From assembly GCF_000420085.1 (NCBI RefSeq), contig NZ_ATUG01000003.1, positions 434,001 through 498,000 on the forward strand: a stretch of 64,000 bases of DNA. The letters run 5' to 3'. Below are positions 45,714 to 54,946 of this stretch, one piece after another. The notes beneath the pieces were generated by a model. It did no database searches and was not told the origin of the DNA. It worked only from the letters and a program-made list of their open reading frames with translations. Every line of letters begins with the position of its first letter. The first letter of the stretch is position 1. The translations under genes and the position numbers were made by a program. This stretch comes from Desulfospira joergensenii DSM 10085. GTDB taxonomy: Bacteria > Desulfobacterota > Desulfobacteria > Desulfobacterales > Desulfobacteraceae.

Positions 45714-47552
45714 TTACCTTTCCAAAGCTGTCAATTCAGTGTCAAATTTCAGTTTCTTGGTTTCCAACTCCTCTGTCAACCGTTCCAGGTCTGTGAACAG
45801 GTTCTCTATCTCGTTTTCCAGTCCGGCCAGCTCCTTTGAAAACTCCTGAATACCGGGCCCGTCCTGTTCCATGGATGCCTCCAGAAGCTTCTCATTGATC
45901 GACCGGGTCAGGGCTTCTTTTTTTTCGATTTTGTTTTCAATTTTGTCTATTTTTTTCTGGACAGGCTTGAGCACCCTGGAGCGCTCAGCAATAATGGCGG
46001 ACTTCTGCCTGCGCAGCTTCTTTTTATTGGGGCCGGCCGGCTTGGACTTTTTTGCGGTCGAAGTCTCCTCTTCCTCCCAGCCTTCTTTTTCGAGAAATTC
46101 CTGGTAAGTTCCCTCAAACAGGCTGATCCCGTCGCTTTTAAAGACCACCAGGCGCGTGGCCAGGGCGTGAAGAAAAAGCTCATTATGGGTCACCAGGACA
46201 ACGGCACCGGGAAAATTTTCCAGGGCTGCGGCAAAGGAATCACAGGCTTCGATATCAAGATGGTTGGTGGGCTCATCCAGCAGCAGCAGGTTCAGGGGGC
46301 TGAGCAGAAGTTTTCCCAGCATGACCCTGGATTTTTCACCGCCGGAAAGCACGGAGATTTTTTTCAAGGCGGCATCTTTTTCAAACATCATGGCTCCGCA
46401 GACATTCCGGCAGGCCTGGCGGTCAAAATCCGGGTGGGAGTTGATCAACTCCTCTTCAATGGTAAAATTTTCATTCAGGGTCTGGACATTGGTCTGTTCA
46501 AAATACCCCAGGGAGACCCCGGGATTGAGCCGGAGTTCTCCGGATCCGGATTCCAGGTTCCGGCTCAGCAGCTTGAGCAGGGTGGTCTTGCCCCGGCCGT
46601 TCTTCCCGATAATGGCCACCCGGTCCCGGGGATAGACGGTGAGGGAAAAATCCTGGATCAGGGGGGTCTCCGGGTCCCATGAAAAATTGAGATTCTGGGC
46701 GATCAACACCTGTTTTCCGTCAAAGGGAAGATGGTTGAATGAGAATTCCAGATTTTTCAGTTCCTGGAGTTTATCTTTGGTATCGGTCTTTTCCAGGGTT
46801 TTTATCCTGGACTGAACCATGTTGGCCAGCCTGGCCTTGGCCCGGAACCGGGTGATGAACTCCTCGATTTCCTTTTTCCGTTTTTCTTCGTTCTGGCGGG
46901 TCTTCTCGTATATTTCTTCGTCCTGGGCCACCTGGAGATAGTATTTCTGGGTATTCCCCTGTATCTTCCGGATCTTATGCCGGTGGACCCCTGCAATATG
47001 GGTGACCACATTGTCCATGAACCCCCGGTCATGGGTCACCAGAAGGACTTCCCTGGGCCAGGAAATCAGAAATTGGGAGATCCACCGGATCGAGGTGATG
47101 TCCAGATAGTTGGTGGGCTCATCCAGGATCAGAAGATCCGGATCCGATACCAAGACCTTGGCCAGATTAAGCCGGACCTGGTATCCCCCTGAAAACAGGG
47201 CCGGGTCCTTTTCCATGTCCGGATTGGAAAAACCCAGGCCTGCGAGGATCTTTTCCGCCTTCCAATAATGATCCCTTTCGTGATCGGCAAGCCCCAGCAT
47301 GGCCTCTTTGAGAACACTCTCTTTTGAGAAACTGATCTTCTGGGACAAAACCCCCATCCTGTAGCCCGAAGGACAGGTGATCCTTCCCTCATCCGGATGA
47401 TCCATGCCTGCGATCATGTTCAAAAGGGTGGTCTTTCCGTGTCCGTTCCTGCCCACAAGCCCCACCCTTTCCCCGGGATTGATCTGCAACCCGGTATTGT
47501 CAAACAGAATCTGGTCTCCAAACCCCTTGGATATAGACTCGATATTTAACAT
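45714..47552 (-). CDS. ABC-F family ATPase (Uup/EttA-like)
   Basis: 612 residues. Two ABC domains: first Walker A GRNGHGKTTLLN and Walker B LLILDEPTNYLD; second GKNGRGKTTLLK, LSGGEKSRVMLGKLL and LLLLDEPTNHLD. The interdomain linker is basic, and a C-terminal coiled coil (about 520-612) is like Uup. No membrane domains, as expected for translation factors of this family. Exact subfamily (Uup, EttA, YheS, YbiT) is undecided; the C-terminal coiled coil favours Uup or YheS. Confidence 0.88.
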   Translation of the reverse strand: MLNIESISKGFGDQILFDNTGLQINPGERVGLVGRNGHGKTTLLNMIAGMDHPDEGRITCPSGYRMGVLSQKISFSKESVLKEAMLGLADHERDHYWKAEKILAGLGFSNPDMEKDPALFSGGYQVRLNLAKVLVSDPDLLILDEPTNYLDITSIRWISQFLISWPREVLLVTHDRGFMDNVVTHIAGVHRHKIRKIQGNTQKYYLQVAQDEEIYEKTRQNEEKRKKEIEEFITRFRAKARLANMVQSRIKTLEKTDTKDKLQELKNLEFSFNHLPFDGKQVLIAQNLNFSWDPETPLIQDFSLTVYPRDRVAIIGKNGRGKTTLLKLLSRNLESGSGELRLNPGVSLGYFEQTNVQTLNENFTIEEELINSHPDFDRQACRNVCGAMMFEKDAALKKISVLSGGEKSRVMLGKLLLSPLNLLLLDEPTNHLDIEACDSFAAALENFPGAVVLVTHNELFLHALATRLVVFKSDGISLFEGTYQEFLEKEGWEEEETSTAKKSKPAGPNKKKLRRQKSAIIAERSRVLKPVQKKIDKIENKIEKKEALTRSINEKLLEASMEQDGPGIQEFSKELAGLENEIENLFTDLERLTEELETKKLKFDTELTALER

Positions 47553-47732
47553 TTCTCTACTTCCTTTTTCCGTATCATGAAATTCCCATCATTGGTTTTG
47601 TTTCGGTCTACAATACCATTGTACGGTTTTTTTATAAACCCAAGTTTTTTTCTTGACTTGAATTTTTAATTTTTTAATAGTTAAAAGTTATTCAATGAAC
47701 ACTAATTTCAAAAATTTACTTCAGAGGCGGAT

Positions 47733-50447
47733 ATGACAAAATATATTTATGAGTTCGGTCCCCGGCGGACCGAAGGGGACGCCACCCGGAACGATCTTCT
47801 CGGCGGGAAAGGCGCCAATCTGGCCGAGATGGCCCGGCTGGGGCTTCCCGTTCCTGCCGGTTTCACCATCTCCACTGAATGCTGCAACCATTATTTCGAA
47901 TTGGGGGGGAGGTTTCCCGATACCCTGGAAGACGGAATTCTCAAGGCCCTGGCCAATGTGGAAAATGAGATGAACATGAAATTCGGGGACAGGGAAAATC
48001 CTCTTCTGGTTTCCTGCCGGTCCGGTGCCCGATCTTCCATGCCGGGCATGATGGAAACCGTCCTAAACGTGGGGCTGTGCTCAAAGACCATTCCAGGGCT
48101 GATCCAGAGAACTGGAAATGAATGGTTTGTCTATGATGCCTACCGGCGTCTGATCATGATGTACTCTGATGTGGTCATGGAAAAGGCCGATCAGGTCATT
48201 TCCGAAGACGGCATGGGAATCCGCCTCAACCTGGAAATGATGATGAACAACCTGAAAAACGACAGGGGATATGAAAATGATACGGATATCTCCGTCGATG
48301 ACCTGAAGGGGCTCTGTGACCGGTTCAAGAAAAAGATCAAAGAGTACTTGAAAACGGATTTCCCTGATGATCCTTATGATCAGCTCATGGGTGCCGTCGG
48401 TGCGGTATTCAAGTCCTGGTACGGGAAACGGGCCGTATCCTACAGGCGGATCGAGCATATCCCGGATTCCTGGGGAACCGCTGTCAACGTCCAAAGCATG
48501 GTGTTCGGCAATATGGGAAATACTTCGGCCACCGGGGTGGCATTTAGCCGGGATCCTGCCACAGGGGAGGATAAATTCTACGGGGAATGGCTGGTCAATG
48601 CCCAGGGAGAGGATGTGGTGGCCGGAACCCGGACCCCCAACCCCCTGAACAATGACACGAAAAACCGCCAGAACAAACATCTGCCTTCCCTGGAAGAGGC
48701 CATGCCCGACCTTTATGCTCAGCTTTTTGAGATCCGGAACCGTCTGGAAAGCCACTATAAGGATATGCAGGACATTGAGTTCACCATTCAGGAGGGGCGT
48801 CTTTACATGCTCCAGTGTAGGAACGGCAAACGGACCGCAACAGCGGCCCTGAACATGGCCATGGATATGTTTGACCAGGGAATGATCGATGAGAAAACCA
48901 TGGTCTGCCGCCTGGACCCCAGGGTTCTGGATGATATGCTCCACCCCATTGTGGATCCGGCCGAGGAGCAGAAGGCCGCCAAGGTTGCCGAGGGCCTTCC
49001 GGCAGGACCCGGAGGGGCCTGGGGGGAAATCGTTTTCACGGCCGAGGATGCGGTGCAATGGGCCAAAACCGGGAAAAACGTCATCCTGATCCGGGAGGAA
49101 ACCAATCCTGAGGATATTGAGGGCATGAGGGCCGCCTCGGCCATCCTCACGGCCAGGGGAGGCATGACCAGTCACGCGGCCCTGGTGGCCAGGGGTTGGG
49201 GAAAGTGCTGCATCGTCGGTGCCGGTGCCCTGAAAATCAACATGGAAACCCGCCAGGTCAGGGCCGGGACCCGGGTGTTCAATGAAGGGGATGTCTTTAC
49301 CCTCAACGGCACCAAGGGGATGGTCTATGAAGGCCGGCTCAAAATGAAGGATGCAACCGAAAATTCAAGGTTCAAACAATTCATGACCGCTGCGGACAAG
49401 TACCGGACCATGCAGGTCCGAACCAATGCCGATACCCCGGAGGATGCCAGAACCGCCCTGGAGTTCGGTGCCCAGGGCATCGGCCTTTTCCGTACCGAGC
49501 ATATGTTTTACGGGGCTGACTCTGACAGGGCCCTGTTCCTTCTGCGGAAAATGATCCTGAGCCAGTCCCGGGACGAACGGCAGCAGGCTTTGGACGAGCT
49601 CTTCCCCCATGTGAAAAAGGAAATCTATGAGACCCTAAAAGTCATGGACAATCTGCCGGTAACCCTGAGACTGCTGGATCCGCCCCTCCATGAGTTTGTG
49701 CCCCAGTCCGAGAAAAATCAGGAGGAGATCGCCAGGGCCCTGGGCATAGACCCGGAAGAGGTAGTCCGCCGGTCCGTGCTGCTCAAGGAGTCCAATCCCA
49801 TGATCGGCCACAGGGGAGTCCGCCTGGGCATCACCTTTCCTGAAATTACGAGAATGCAGGTCATGGCGGTTTTTGAGGCCTCTGCCCAGTTGATCCAAGA
49901 AGGCGGATCTCCTTTGCCTGAAATCATGGTGCCTGTGACCTGCAATGAAAAAGAACTGGAGTTCACCCGGAAAATTGTGGAGGATTGCCATGGACAGACC
50001 CTGGAAACATACGGTCTAAAGACGCTTCCCTATCTATTCGGCACCATGATTGAAATCCCCAGGGCCGCCCTGATCGCCGATAAGATGGCTGAAACAGCCG
50101 AGTTCTTTTCCTTTGGAACCAATGATCTGACCCAGATGTGTTTCGGATTTTCCCGGGATGACATCGGATCCTTTATGAACGACTATATAGACAATGCCAT
50201 TCTGGCCTCTGACCCCTTTGAAACCCTGGACCAGGAGGCAGTGGGCAGTCTCATTGAAATCTCTGTGGAAAGGGGAAAAAAGACCCGGCCCGATATCAAG
50301 CTGGGCATCTGCGGTGAGCACGGCGGAGATTCGGCCTCGGTGGAGTTCTGCCACAGGGCCGGTCTGACCTATGTGTCCTGCTCCCCCTACCGGGTCCCCA
50401 TTGCCCGGCTGGCAGCAGCCCAGGCAGCCATTAAAAACGGGGCCTAG
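47733..50447 (+). CDS. ppdK: Pyruvate, phosphate dikinase
   Basis: 904 residues. N-terminal ATP-grasp domain (GGKGANLAEMARLGLPVPAGFTIST), central phosphohistidine domain with GGMTSHAALVARGWGKCC (catalytic His about 479), and a C-terminal PEP/pyruvate barrel with FRTEHMF, GTMIEIPRAAL, FGTNDLTQM and CGEHGGD. Interconverts pyruvate/ATP/Pi and PEP/AMP/PPi, supplying PEP for gluconeogenesis. The regulator PDRP is 2.8 kb away. The 180-base gap upstream is AT-rich and must contain the promoter, but no clear hexamer pair was settled on. Confidence 0.95.
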   Translation: MTKYIYEFGPRRTEGDATRNDLLGGKGANLAEMARLGLPVPAGFTISTECCNHYFELGGRFPDTLEDGILKALANVENEMNMKFGDRENPLLVSCRSGARSSMPGMMETVLNVGLCSKTIPGLIQRTGNEWFVYDAYRRLIMMYSDVVMEKADQVISEDGMGIRLNLEMMMNNLKNDRGYENDTDISVDDLKGLCDRFKKKIKEYLKTDFPDDPYDQLMGAVGAVFKSWYGKRAVSYRRIEHIPDSWGTAVNVQSMVFGNMGNTSATGVAFSRDPATGEDKFYGEWLVNAQGEDVVAGTRTPNPLNNDTKNRQNKHLPSLEEAMPDLYAQLFEIRNRLESHYKDMQDIEFTIQEGRLYMLQCRNGKRTATAALNMAMDMFDQGMIDEKTMVCRLDPRVLDDMLHPIVDPAEEQKAAKVAEGLPAGPGGAWGEIVFTAEDAVQWAKTGKNVILIREETNPEDIEGMRAASAILTARGGMTSHAALVARGWGKCCIVGAGALKINMETRQVRAGTRVFNEGDVFTLNGTKGMVYEGRLKMKDATENSRFKQFMTAADKYRTMQVRTNADTPEDARTALEFGAQGIGLFRTEHMFYGADSDRALFLLRKMILSQSRDERQQALDELFPHVKKEIYETLKVMDNLPVTLRLLDPPLHEFVPQSEKNQEEIARALGIDPEEVVRRSVLLKESNPMIGHRGVRLGITFPEITRMQVMAVFEASAQLIQEGGSPLPEIMVPVTCNEKELEFTRKIVEDCHGQTLETYGLKTLPYLFGTMIEIPRAALIADKMAETAEFFSFGTNDLTQMCFGFSRDDIGSFMNDYIDNAILASDPFETLDQEAVGSLIEISVERGKKTRPDIKLGICGEHGGDSASVEFCHRAGLTYVSCSPYRVPIARLAAAQAAIKNGA

Positions 50448-50490
50448 TCCATCGGAGGTAAATTAGAAGCAGGTAAGGGGGCTTTCACTG

Positions 50491-50526
50491 CTTCCCCGGG
50501 TCCGGTCATGACCGGACCCGGGGAAG
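50491..50526. repeat. 36-bp perfect palindrome after ppdK
   Basis: Perfect inverted repeat with no unpaired loop, centred between 50508 and 50509: left arm CTTCCCCGGGTCCGGTCA, right arm its exact complement. It lies 44 bases after the ppdK stop. No T-run follows, so it is not a classical intrinsic terminator, though such palindromes can serve as bidirectional or I-shaped terminators, or as protein sites. The rest of the 50448-50631 gap shows nothing else. Confidence 0.85.
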
Positions 50527-50631
50527 GCCGACCCGAAACTTCCCGTCCATGGGATGGTTTGAGCGGACTTTACAGTTCCAGCCCCCTGCCCTGCTGCATG
50601 GGATGAAGAAATCCAAACGATCTGATCCCGG

Positions 50632-51069
50632 TTAATCGAGATCGATCCAGTACCGTGTCCAGGGGCATCGTTCCTTGTAAGGGAACTTCATCAATTCCGT
50701 GGCAAGAATCGTAAAATCTTTTTCCCGGATGGTATAGTAGACCACATGTTCCTTGCCGCTCAGGGTCTCAACGCCCAGGGCAACGTAAAGGACCTGGAAA
50801 CCGTCTTCCACACTGCACCGGACGGCTCCGGTAACAATGGTCAGATCTCCTTCATCCCTGACATCGAAAAGATCGATCATGGTGATCTTAAAGGCCTTGC
50901 CCTTGAAAGGGGAGACCGCCCCGGTCCGGGTCAGCTCGCAGGTGACAAAATTTCTGAACCTGGCCTCATATCCTGCAAATTCATATTCGCCGGCAGCTAA
51001 GGGATCTGAAAACAGGGTCTGAAAGAGGATGGCCGATAATAGAAAAAAAATAAACCCAATCTGCTTCAT
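50632..51069 (-). CDS. Exported protein, unknown
   Basis: 145 residues. Signal peptide at 1-26 (MKQIGFIFFLLSAILFQTLFSDPLAAG), then a small mixed alpha/beta domain with Cys at three places (FVTCELTRTG, GAVRCSVEDG, KERCPWTRYW). No recognised family. Ends 3 bases after the gene at 51073, so the two probably form one unit. Confidence 0.65.
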   Translation of the reverse strand: MKQIGFIFFLLSAILFQTLFSDPLAAGEYEFAGYEARFRNFVTCELTRTGAVSPFKGKAFKITMIDLFDVRDEGDLTIVTGAVRCSVEDGFQVLYVALGVETLSGKEHVVYYTIREKDFTILATELMKFPYKERCPWTRYWIDLD

Positions 51070-51072
51070 GGA

Positions 51073-51867
51073 TCAGCCCTCTTCCATGACCAGGGTTTTG
51101 ATGGTGTTTTGAAGATCCTGGAGTACCACGGGTTTCAGCAGCACAGACCCGGCCCCTGAAAACAGGGACAAAAGCTCTTTCCTGACCGTATCGTTCTGAT
51201 ACCCTGTTTCCACCAGAATGGGAATCAGGTGATCTATTTTTAAGATCCGATGGATAAACTTACCGGATCTCATGCCCGGGGCCTTATGGTTGGCGATGAT
51301 CAATTTGAATTTTCCCGGCTGATTTTTAAAGGCGGACAGGGCCTGTTTGCCGTTCAGGGCAACCATGGGGGTGTAGCCCATCTTTTCGATCACAGAGGAA
51401 ATCAGACGGGCCCGGGTATCGTTGGAGTCGATAACCAGTACATACCGGTCCCCGAGGAGAACCGTCCCGTCTGCATCATCGATATCTCCCCCATAGGGCC
51501 ATTTTCGTCCTTCAAAGGGATGCAGCCGGGTCACCTCTATCTCATAGGCTTTTGAGGAGATGAAATTGTCATTATCATCATCTTCGACCTTGGCAATGAA
51601 TTTTTTGTTCCTGGCAATGTACTGCCTGAGCCATTGTCGATACCGTCCCTGGTCGTCCCCTTTGAGAATCAGCAGCTTGGGCCCTGCTGAGGTACGGACC
51701 TGAATGGAATGGTAAATCAACGGGGTTCTGGAAAAATCTTCCTGGATCTCTTTGTAATTTTCTTCGAGAAATTCCATGATATAGTCCCTTGCAAGAACTT
51801 TAACGGGCAGGAAAAGGGTGAATGCCAGGACAAATAAAAGAAAACTGAATATGGCTTGTTTTTTCAT
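51073..51867 (-). CDS. Exported or anchored protein with degenerate receiver domain
   Basis: 264 residues. A hydrophobic N-terminus (MKKQAIFSFLLFVLAFTLFLPVKVLA) looks like a signal peptide or anchor. Then an unrecognised region (about 30-135), and a receiver-like domain (about 140-262: YVLVIDSNDTRARLISSVIEKMGYTPMVALNGKQAL, IIANHKAPGMRSG, LLKPVVLQDL). The usual phospho-acceptor Asp is Asn (IIANHKAPGM), so it should not be phosphorylated. An extracytoplasmic receiver fold is unusual. Function unknown. Confidence 0.65.
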   Translation of the reverse strand: MKKQAIFSFLLFVLAFTLFLPVKVLARDYIMEFLEENYKEIQEDFSRTPLIYHSIQVRTSAGPKLLILKGDDQGRYRQWLRQYIARNKKFIAKVEDDDNDNFISSKAYEIEVTRLHPFEGRKWPYGGDIDDADGTVLLGDRYVLVIDSNDTRARLISSVIEKMGYTPMVALNGKQALSAFKNQPGKFKLIIANHKAPGMRSGKFIHRILKIDHLIPILVETGYQNDTVRKELLSLFSGAGSVLLKPVVLQDLQNTIKTLVMEEG

Positions 51868-51962
51868 GAACCACCTTGAATAACCATGGGCTGTTGCTAA
51901 AAATTGATTTAAAAAGGGGATCGACAGAACCGGATCAAATCTTGAGGGAAGATCCTGGAGTT

Positions 51963-52238
51963 TCAGGAAAAAAGCCAGGTGAGAACGATTAAAATAAGGT
52001 ATAGAAAACCGAGCAGGATTAAATGATTTTTATGGTCTGTCCGCCTTCGTGCCCGGGACAGGCTCAGGGCAAAACTGAACAAAAAAACAGCCAGGCCCAG
52101 GATAACCGTATACGCCAGATATTTTAAAAATTGAAAATCCCATGCGGTTCTCAGGCTCAGACGGTAAAACCGGTCAAAAAAGGTCTCAAACTCCGGCTGG
52201 GCACGGTGAAACACCAGAAGGCTCACAAAGAGGATCAC
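51963..52238 (-). CDS. Small membrane protein, unknown
   Basis: 91 residues. Three hydrophobic segments (about 1-10, 41-61 and 72-90) with an intervening basic stretch LSRARRRTDHKN. No recognised family. Divergent from cheR with a gap of about 150 bases. Confidence 0.5.
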   Translation of the reverse strand: MILFVSLLVFHRAQPEFETFFDRFYRLSLRTAWDFQFLKYLAYTVILGLAVFLFSFALSLSRARRRTDHKNHLILLGFLYLILIVLTWLFS

Positions 52239-52386
52239 CCAGGCGGCAAAACTCAGAAAAATAAAGAGCCGGGACCTGAAATCCGCTGTGCGTCGACGGT
52301 CTGAATTTTTGTTTTCCGGATTGATGTGCGGTTTCTCCCATATATTTATAATTGCTTTTGCCCGGTTAATATATTATTTTTGTGGA

Positions 52387-53184
52387 ATGAATGCCATAGC
52401 CCTTTCCAGAAAAGAGTATCAGAATTTAAAGCAGCTGGTGTACGAGGCTTCCGGCATCAATCTCCATGAAGGAAAGCTGGAGCTTTTAAAATCCAAACTT
52501 GCCAAGCGCATGCGGTTCACTGGCAAATCATTTAAAGAGTACCTCTCTTTTCTGAAGGCAGATGAAAAAGAGATCATAGAGTTCATTGATACGGTTACCA
52601 CCAATCACTCTTTTTTCTTCCGGGAGAACAACAGCATTGAAATGATTCTCACGGACTTCAATTCCCGACCGGATAAAAAAACACACCGATTTAAAATCTG
52701 GTGCGCAGCCTGTTCCACCGGAGACGAACCCTATTCCCTGGCGGTTCAGTTCAAATCCCTGGGACTCAACTTTGAGATCCTTGCCACGGATATTTCCCAT
52801 TCCGTTCTGGCCACGGCTGTTCGGGGGATATATAGAAACGACAAGATCAAAAATGTGCCCAAACCCATGCTTCACAACTATTTTCAAAGAGGCTCGGGCA
52901 AGTACCAGGGATATATACGGGTGAAAAAAGAGATCATAGACCATGTCCGGTTCCAGAAATTCAACCTGATCAATGATCCGGCTCCTTCGCATAAATTTGA
53001 CGCTGTGCTGTGCAGGAATGTCATGATCTATTTTGACCATGACACCAGTGAGAAAGTGGTCAACAAACTCTATGAAACCATTCTGCCCAGGGGATATTTT
53101 GCCATTGGAAATGCCGAAAGCCTCATGAACCTGAACCATCGGTTCAAGTCGGTTCCCAAGGTGCCCAGCCTCTATAAAAAATAA
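52387..53184 (+). CDS. cheR: CheR-type protein-glutamate methyltransferase
   Basis: 265 residues from the ATG at 52387, where CheR normally begins; a longer frame upstream from 52288 lacks conserved sequence. CheR N-terminal helical domain (about 1-75), then SAM domain: TNHSFFFRE, FKIWCAACSTGDEPYSLAV, ILATDIS, and VLCRNVMIYFDHDTSEKVV. Methylates chemoreceptor glutamates. No other chemotaxis genes are visible here, so the role is unassigned. Confidence 0.9.
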   Translation: MNAIALSRKEYQNLKQLVYEASGINLHEGKLELLKSKLAKRMRFTGKSFKEYLSFLKADEKEIIEFIDTVTTNHSFFFRENNSIEMILTDFNSRPDKKTHRFKIWCAACSTGDEPYSLAVQFKSLGLNFEILATDISHSVLATAVRGIYRNDKIKNVPKPMLHNYFQRGSGKYQGYIRVKKEIIDHVRFQKFNLINDPAPSHKFDAVLCRNVMIYFDHDTSEKVVNKLYETILPRGYFAIGNAESLMNLNHRFKSVPKVPSLYKK

Positions 53185-53275
53185 GGAAAACCGGTTCAAG
53201 CGAGGGGGAAAAGGACGGGAGAGTCAATTCCCGGTATCCCCTGTCTTTTTGAATTCCTTATCATCAATTTTCCAT

Positions 53276-54121
53276 TCAGAGATGGGCCTGGCCCCGGAAT
53301 CTCCGGGTGATCATCTCGATGATTTCCTCGGCACTGGTTTCAATGGGTTTGCTGGAGACATTGATCATGGAGTATCCCCGGGTGATATAGTATTTCTGGG
53401 CATCCAGGACTTCCTCTTCTATGGCCTTCTGGGAGGAGTATGCGTAGATATCCGACGCCCCCAGGCTTTCCTGGCGCATTTTCCGGTGGGACAGGAGCTG
53501 TTCCACATTGATGTTCAGGGCGATTATCCGGCGCCGGTCCACATCCTCCAGGGCTTCCGGCATGGGGACCCCGGGAACAAAGGGGATATTGGCCACCTTC
53601 CATCCCATGACCGCCATGTACATGGACAAGGGAGTTTTACCGGCCCTGGAAAGCCCAACCAGGACGATTTCAGAACCGGTCAGGGTTTCCGGATTCATCC
53701 CGTCGTCATGGGCCAGGGAGAAATCTATGGCCGAGACCTGCTTGAGGTCCACATGGTGGGTCTCCCGGTAGAGCCCCGGCTTTTCAAGGGGATCCTGGTT
53801 CAGAAAAGTCTGAATTTTGGAGAGTACTGGCCCCATGAGGTCGATGGTGACGATGCGGTACTCAATCCCCTTCCGGGTCAGGTATTTCCTCAGTTCCGTA
53901 TTGACAATGGTGTGAACGATGAGGCTTTCAACATCTTTTACCTTTTCAATGAGTTCATCCACCTGACTTTCCGTCCGGATGTGGGGAACTTTGACAACGG
54001 TGATTCCATTGTCCGGAAATTGTACCAGGGTGGATTCAACCAAATGAAAACCGTTGATGCCCTGGCCGCAGGAGGCCACATAGATCATCTGGAACTCTTT
54101 GGATCCGATTTCATCAATCAT
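53276..54121 (-). CDS. Pyruvate phosphate dikinase regulatory protein (PDRP/PpsR)
   Basis: 281 residues. The family (DUF299) has P-loop-like GLSRAGKTPLSMYMA (about 154-168), ANIPFVPGVP and a serine/threonine substrate region. The start ATG 54121 has AAAGGA upstream. PDRP is a bifunctional ADP-dependent kinase / Pi-dependent pyrophosphorylase that inactivates or activates PPDK by phosphorylating a Thr next to the catalytic His. Close to ppdK (47.7 kb), so that is the likely target. Confidence 0.92.
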   Translation of the reverse strand: MIDEIGSKEFQMIYVASCGQGINGFHLVESTLVQFPDNGITVVKVPHIRTESQVDELIEKVKDVESLIVHTIVNTELRKYLTRKGIEYRIVTIDLMGPVLSKIQTFLNQDPLEKPGLYRETHHVDLKQVSAIDFSLAHDDGMNPETLTGSEIVLVGLSRAGKTPLSMYMAVMGWKVANIPFVPGVPMPEALEDVDRRRIIALNINVEQLLSHRKMRQESLGASDIYAYSSQKAIEEEVLDAQKYYITRGYSMINVSSKPIETSAEEIIEMITRRFRGQAHL

Positions 54122-54202
54122 GGATTCAGTCCTTTATCCGATTCAAAATTTGGGGTATATATCATACAGGCTATATAACCCAAAACAGGAAACCAGGCAA
54201 AT

Positions 54203-54634
54203 ATGACACATGAAGACCAGGGGCACTATGCCCGGAAACATCCGGGTGTCCAGATGGATCCAAAGATCAATCAAAAGATCAAATTACTGGCCGGCAAAGG
54301 CAGCCTCACCTGTGCAGATGCCCACAGGGCCGCAGGCGATCTGGCGGTAAGCCCGGCCGAGATCGGAATCCAGACCGATCTTATGGAACTTAGAATTTCC
54401 CAATGCCAGATGGGGCTGTTTGGTCACGGCAAAGACCACAAAAAAATAGACCCGTCCATTGAGGTGGATGAGGCACTCTGGTCAAGGCTGGAAAAAACCG
54501 GAAAAAACGGCAGGATCTCCTGTGCCGAGTGCTGGGAGATCGCCCTGGAATTCAAGATGAAAAAACTCGATATCGGATCGGCCTGCGAAAAACTGGGGCT
54601 TCGGGTCAAGCCCTGCCAGTTGGGAGCATTTTAG
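54203..54634 (+). CDS. Two-repeat winged-helix-like small protein, unknown
   Basis: 143 residues with an internal duplication: LTCADAHRAAGDLAVSPAEI ... ISQCQMGLFG (about 34-80) is echoed by ISCAECWEIALEFKMKKLDI ... VKPCQLGAF (about 104-143). The repeat has Cys after Ser/Thr at its start and CQ(M/L)G at its end, and its pattern is that of a small helical, possibly HTH, domain. No assigned function. The start ATG 54203 has no strong ribosome site, and the gene lies 24 bases before the DUF503 gene. Confidence 0.6.
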   Translation: MTHEDQGHYARKHPGVQMDPKINQKIKLLAGKGSLTCADAHRAAGDLAVSPAEIGIQTDLMELRISQCQMGLFGHGKDHKKIDPSIEVDEALWSRLEKTGKNGRISCAECWEIALEFKMKKLDIGSACEKLGLRVKPCQLGAF

Positions 54635-54658
54635 CCCTTCAAAAGAGCAGAAAAACCC

Positions 54659-54946
54659 ATGGTGGTGGGAATCGGAAAAATAAAATTCAGGTTATTTGAT
54701 GTCAATTCCCTGAAAGCCAAACGGAAGATCGTCAAAGCCGTTGTCACAAGACTGCAGAACCGGTTCAATATCAGTGTCGCAGAAACCCGGCTCAACGACA
54801 GTCACGACTGGGCCGAGATCGGATTCGCCCTGGTGGGCAACGATGTGAGAAAAATCAACTCCAAGATAGACAAGGTGTTCAACCAGGTTGACGACATGGG
54901 CCTGGCCATGGTTGCCGATACAAGTATGGAAATCATTCATCTTTAG
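54659..54946 (+). CDS. DUF503 (YlxP-like) protein
   Basis: 95 residues. KIKFRLFDVNSLKAKRKIVKAVVTRLQNRFNISVAET and DDMGLAMVAD.. match the YlxP/DUF503 family, a small ferredoxin-fold protein often near nusA-infB-rbfA. Function not established. Its last 14 bases overlap the opposite-strand RF-like gene. Confidence 0.85.
   Translation: MVVGIGKIKFRLFDVNSLKAKRKIVKAVVTRLQNRFNISVAETRLNDSHDWAEIGFALVGNDVRKINSKIDKVFNQVDDMGLAMVADTSMEIIHL

Noticed and set aside
48081..49175. 364-codon minus-strand ORF inside ppdK
   Set aside because: Shadow of ppdK; no motif and biased composition.
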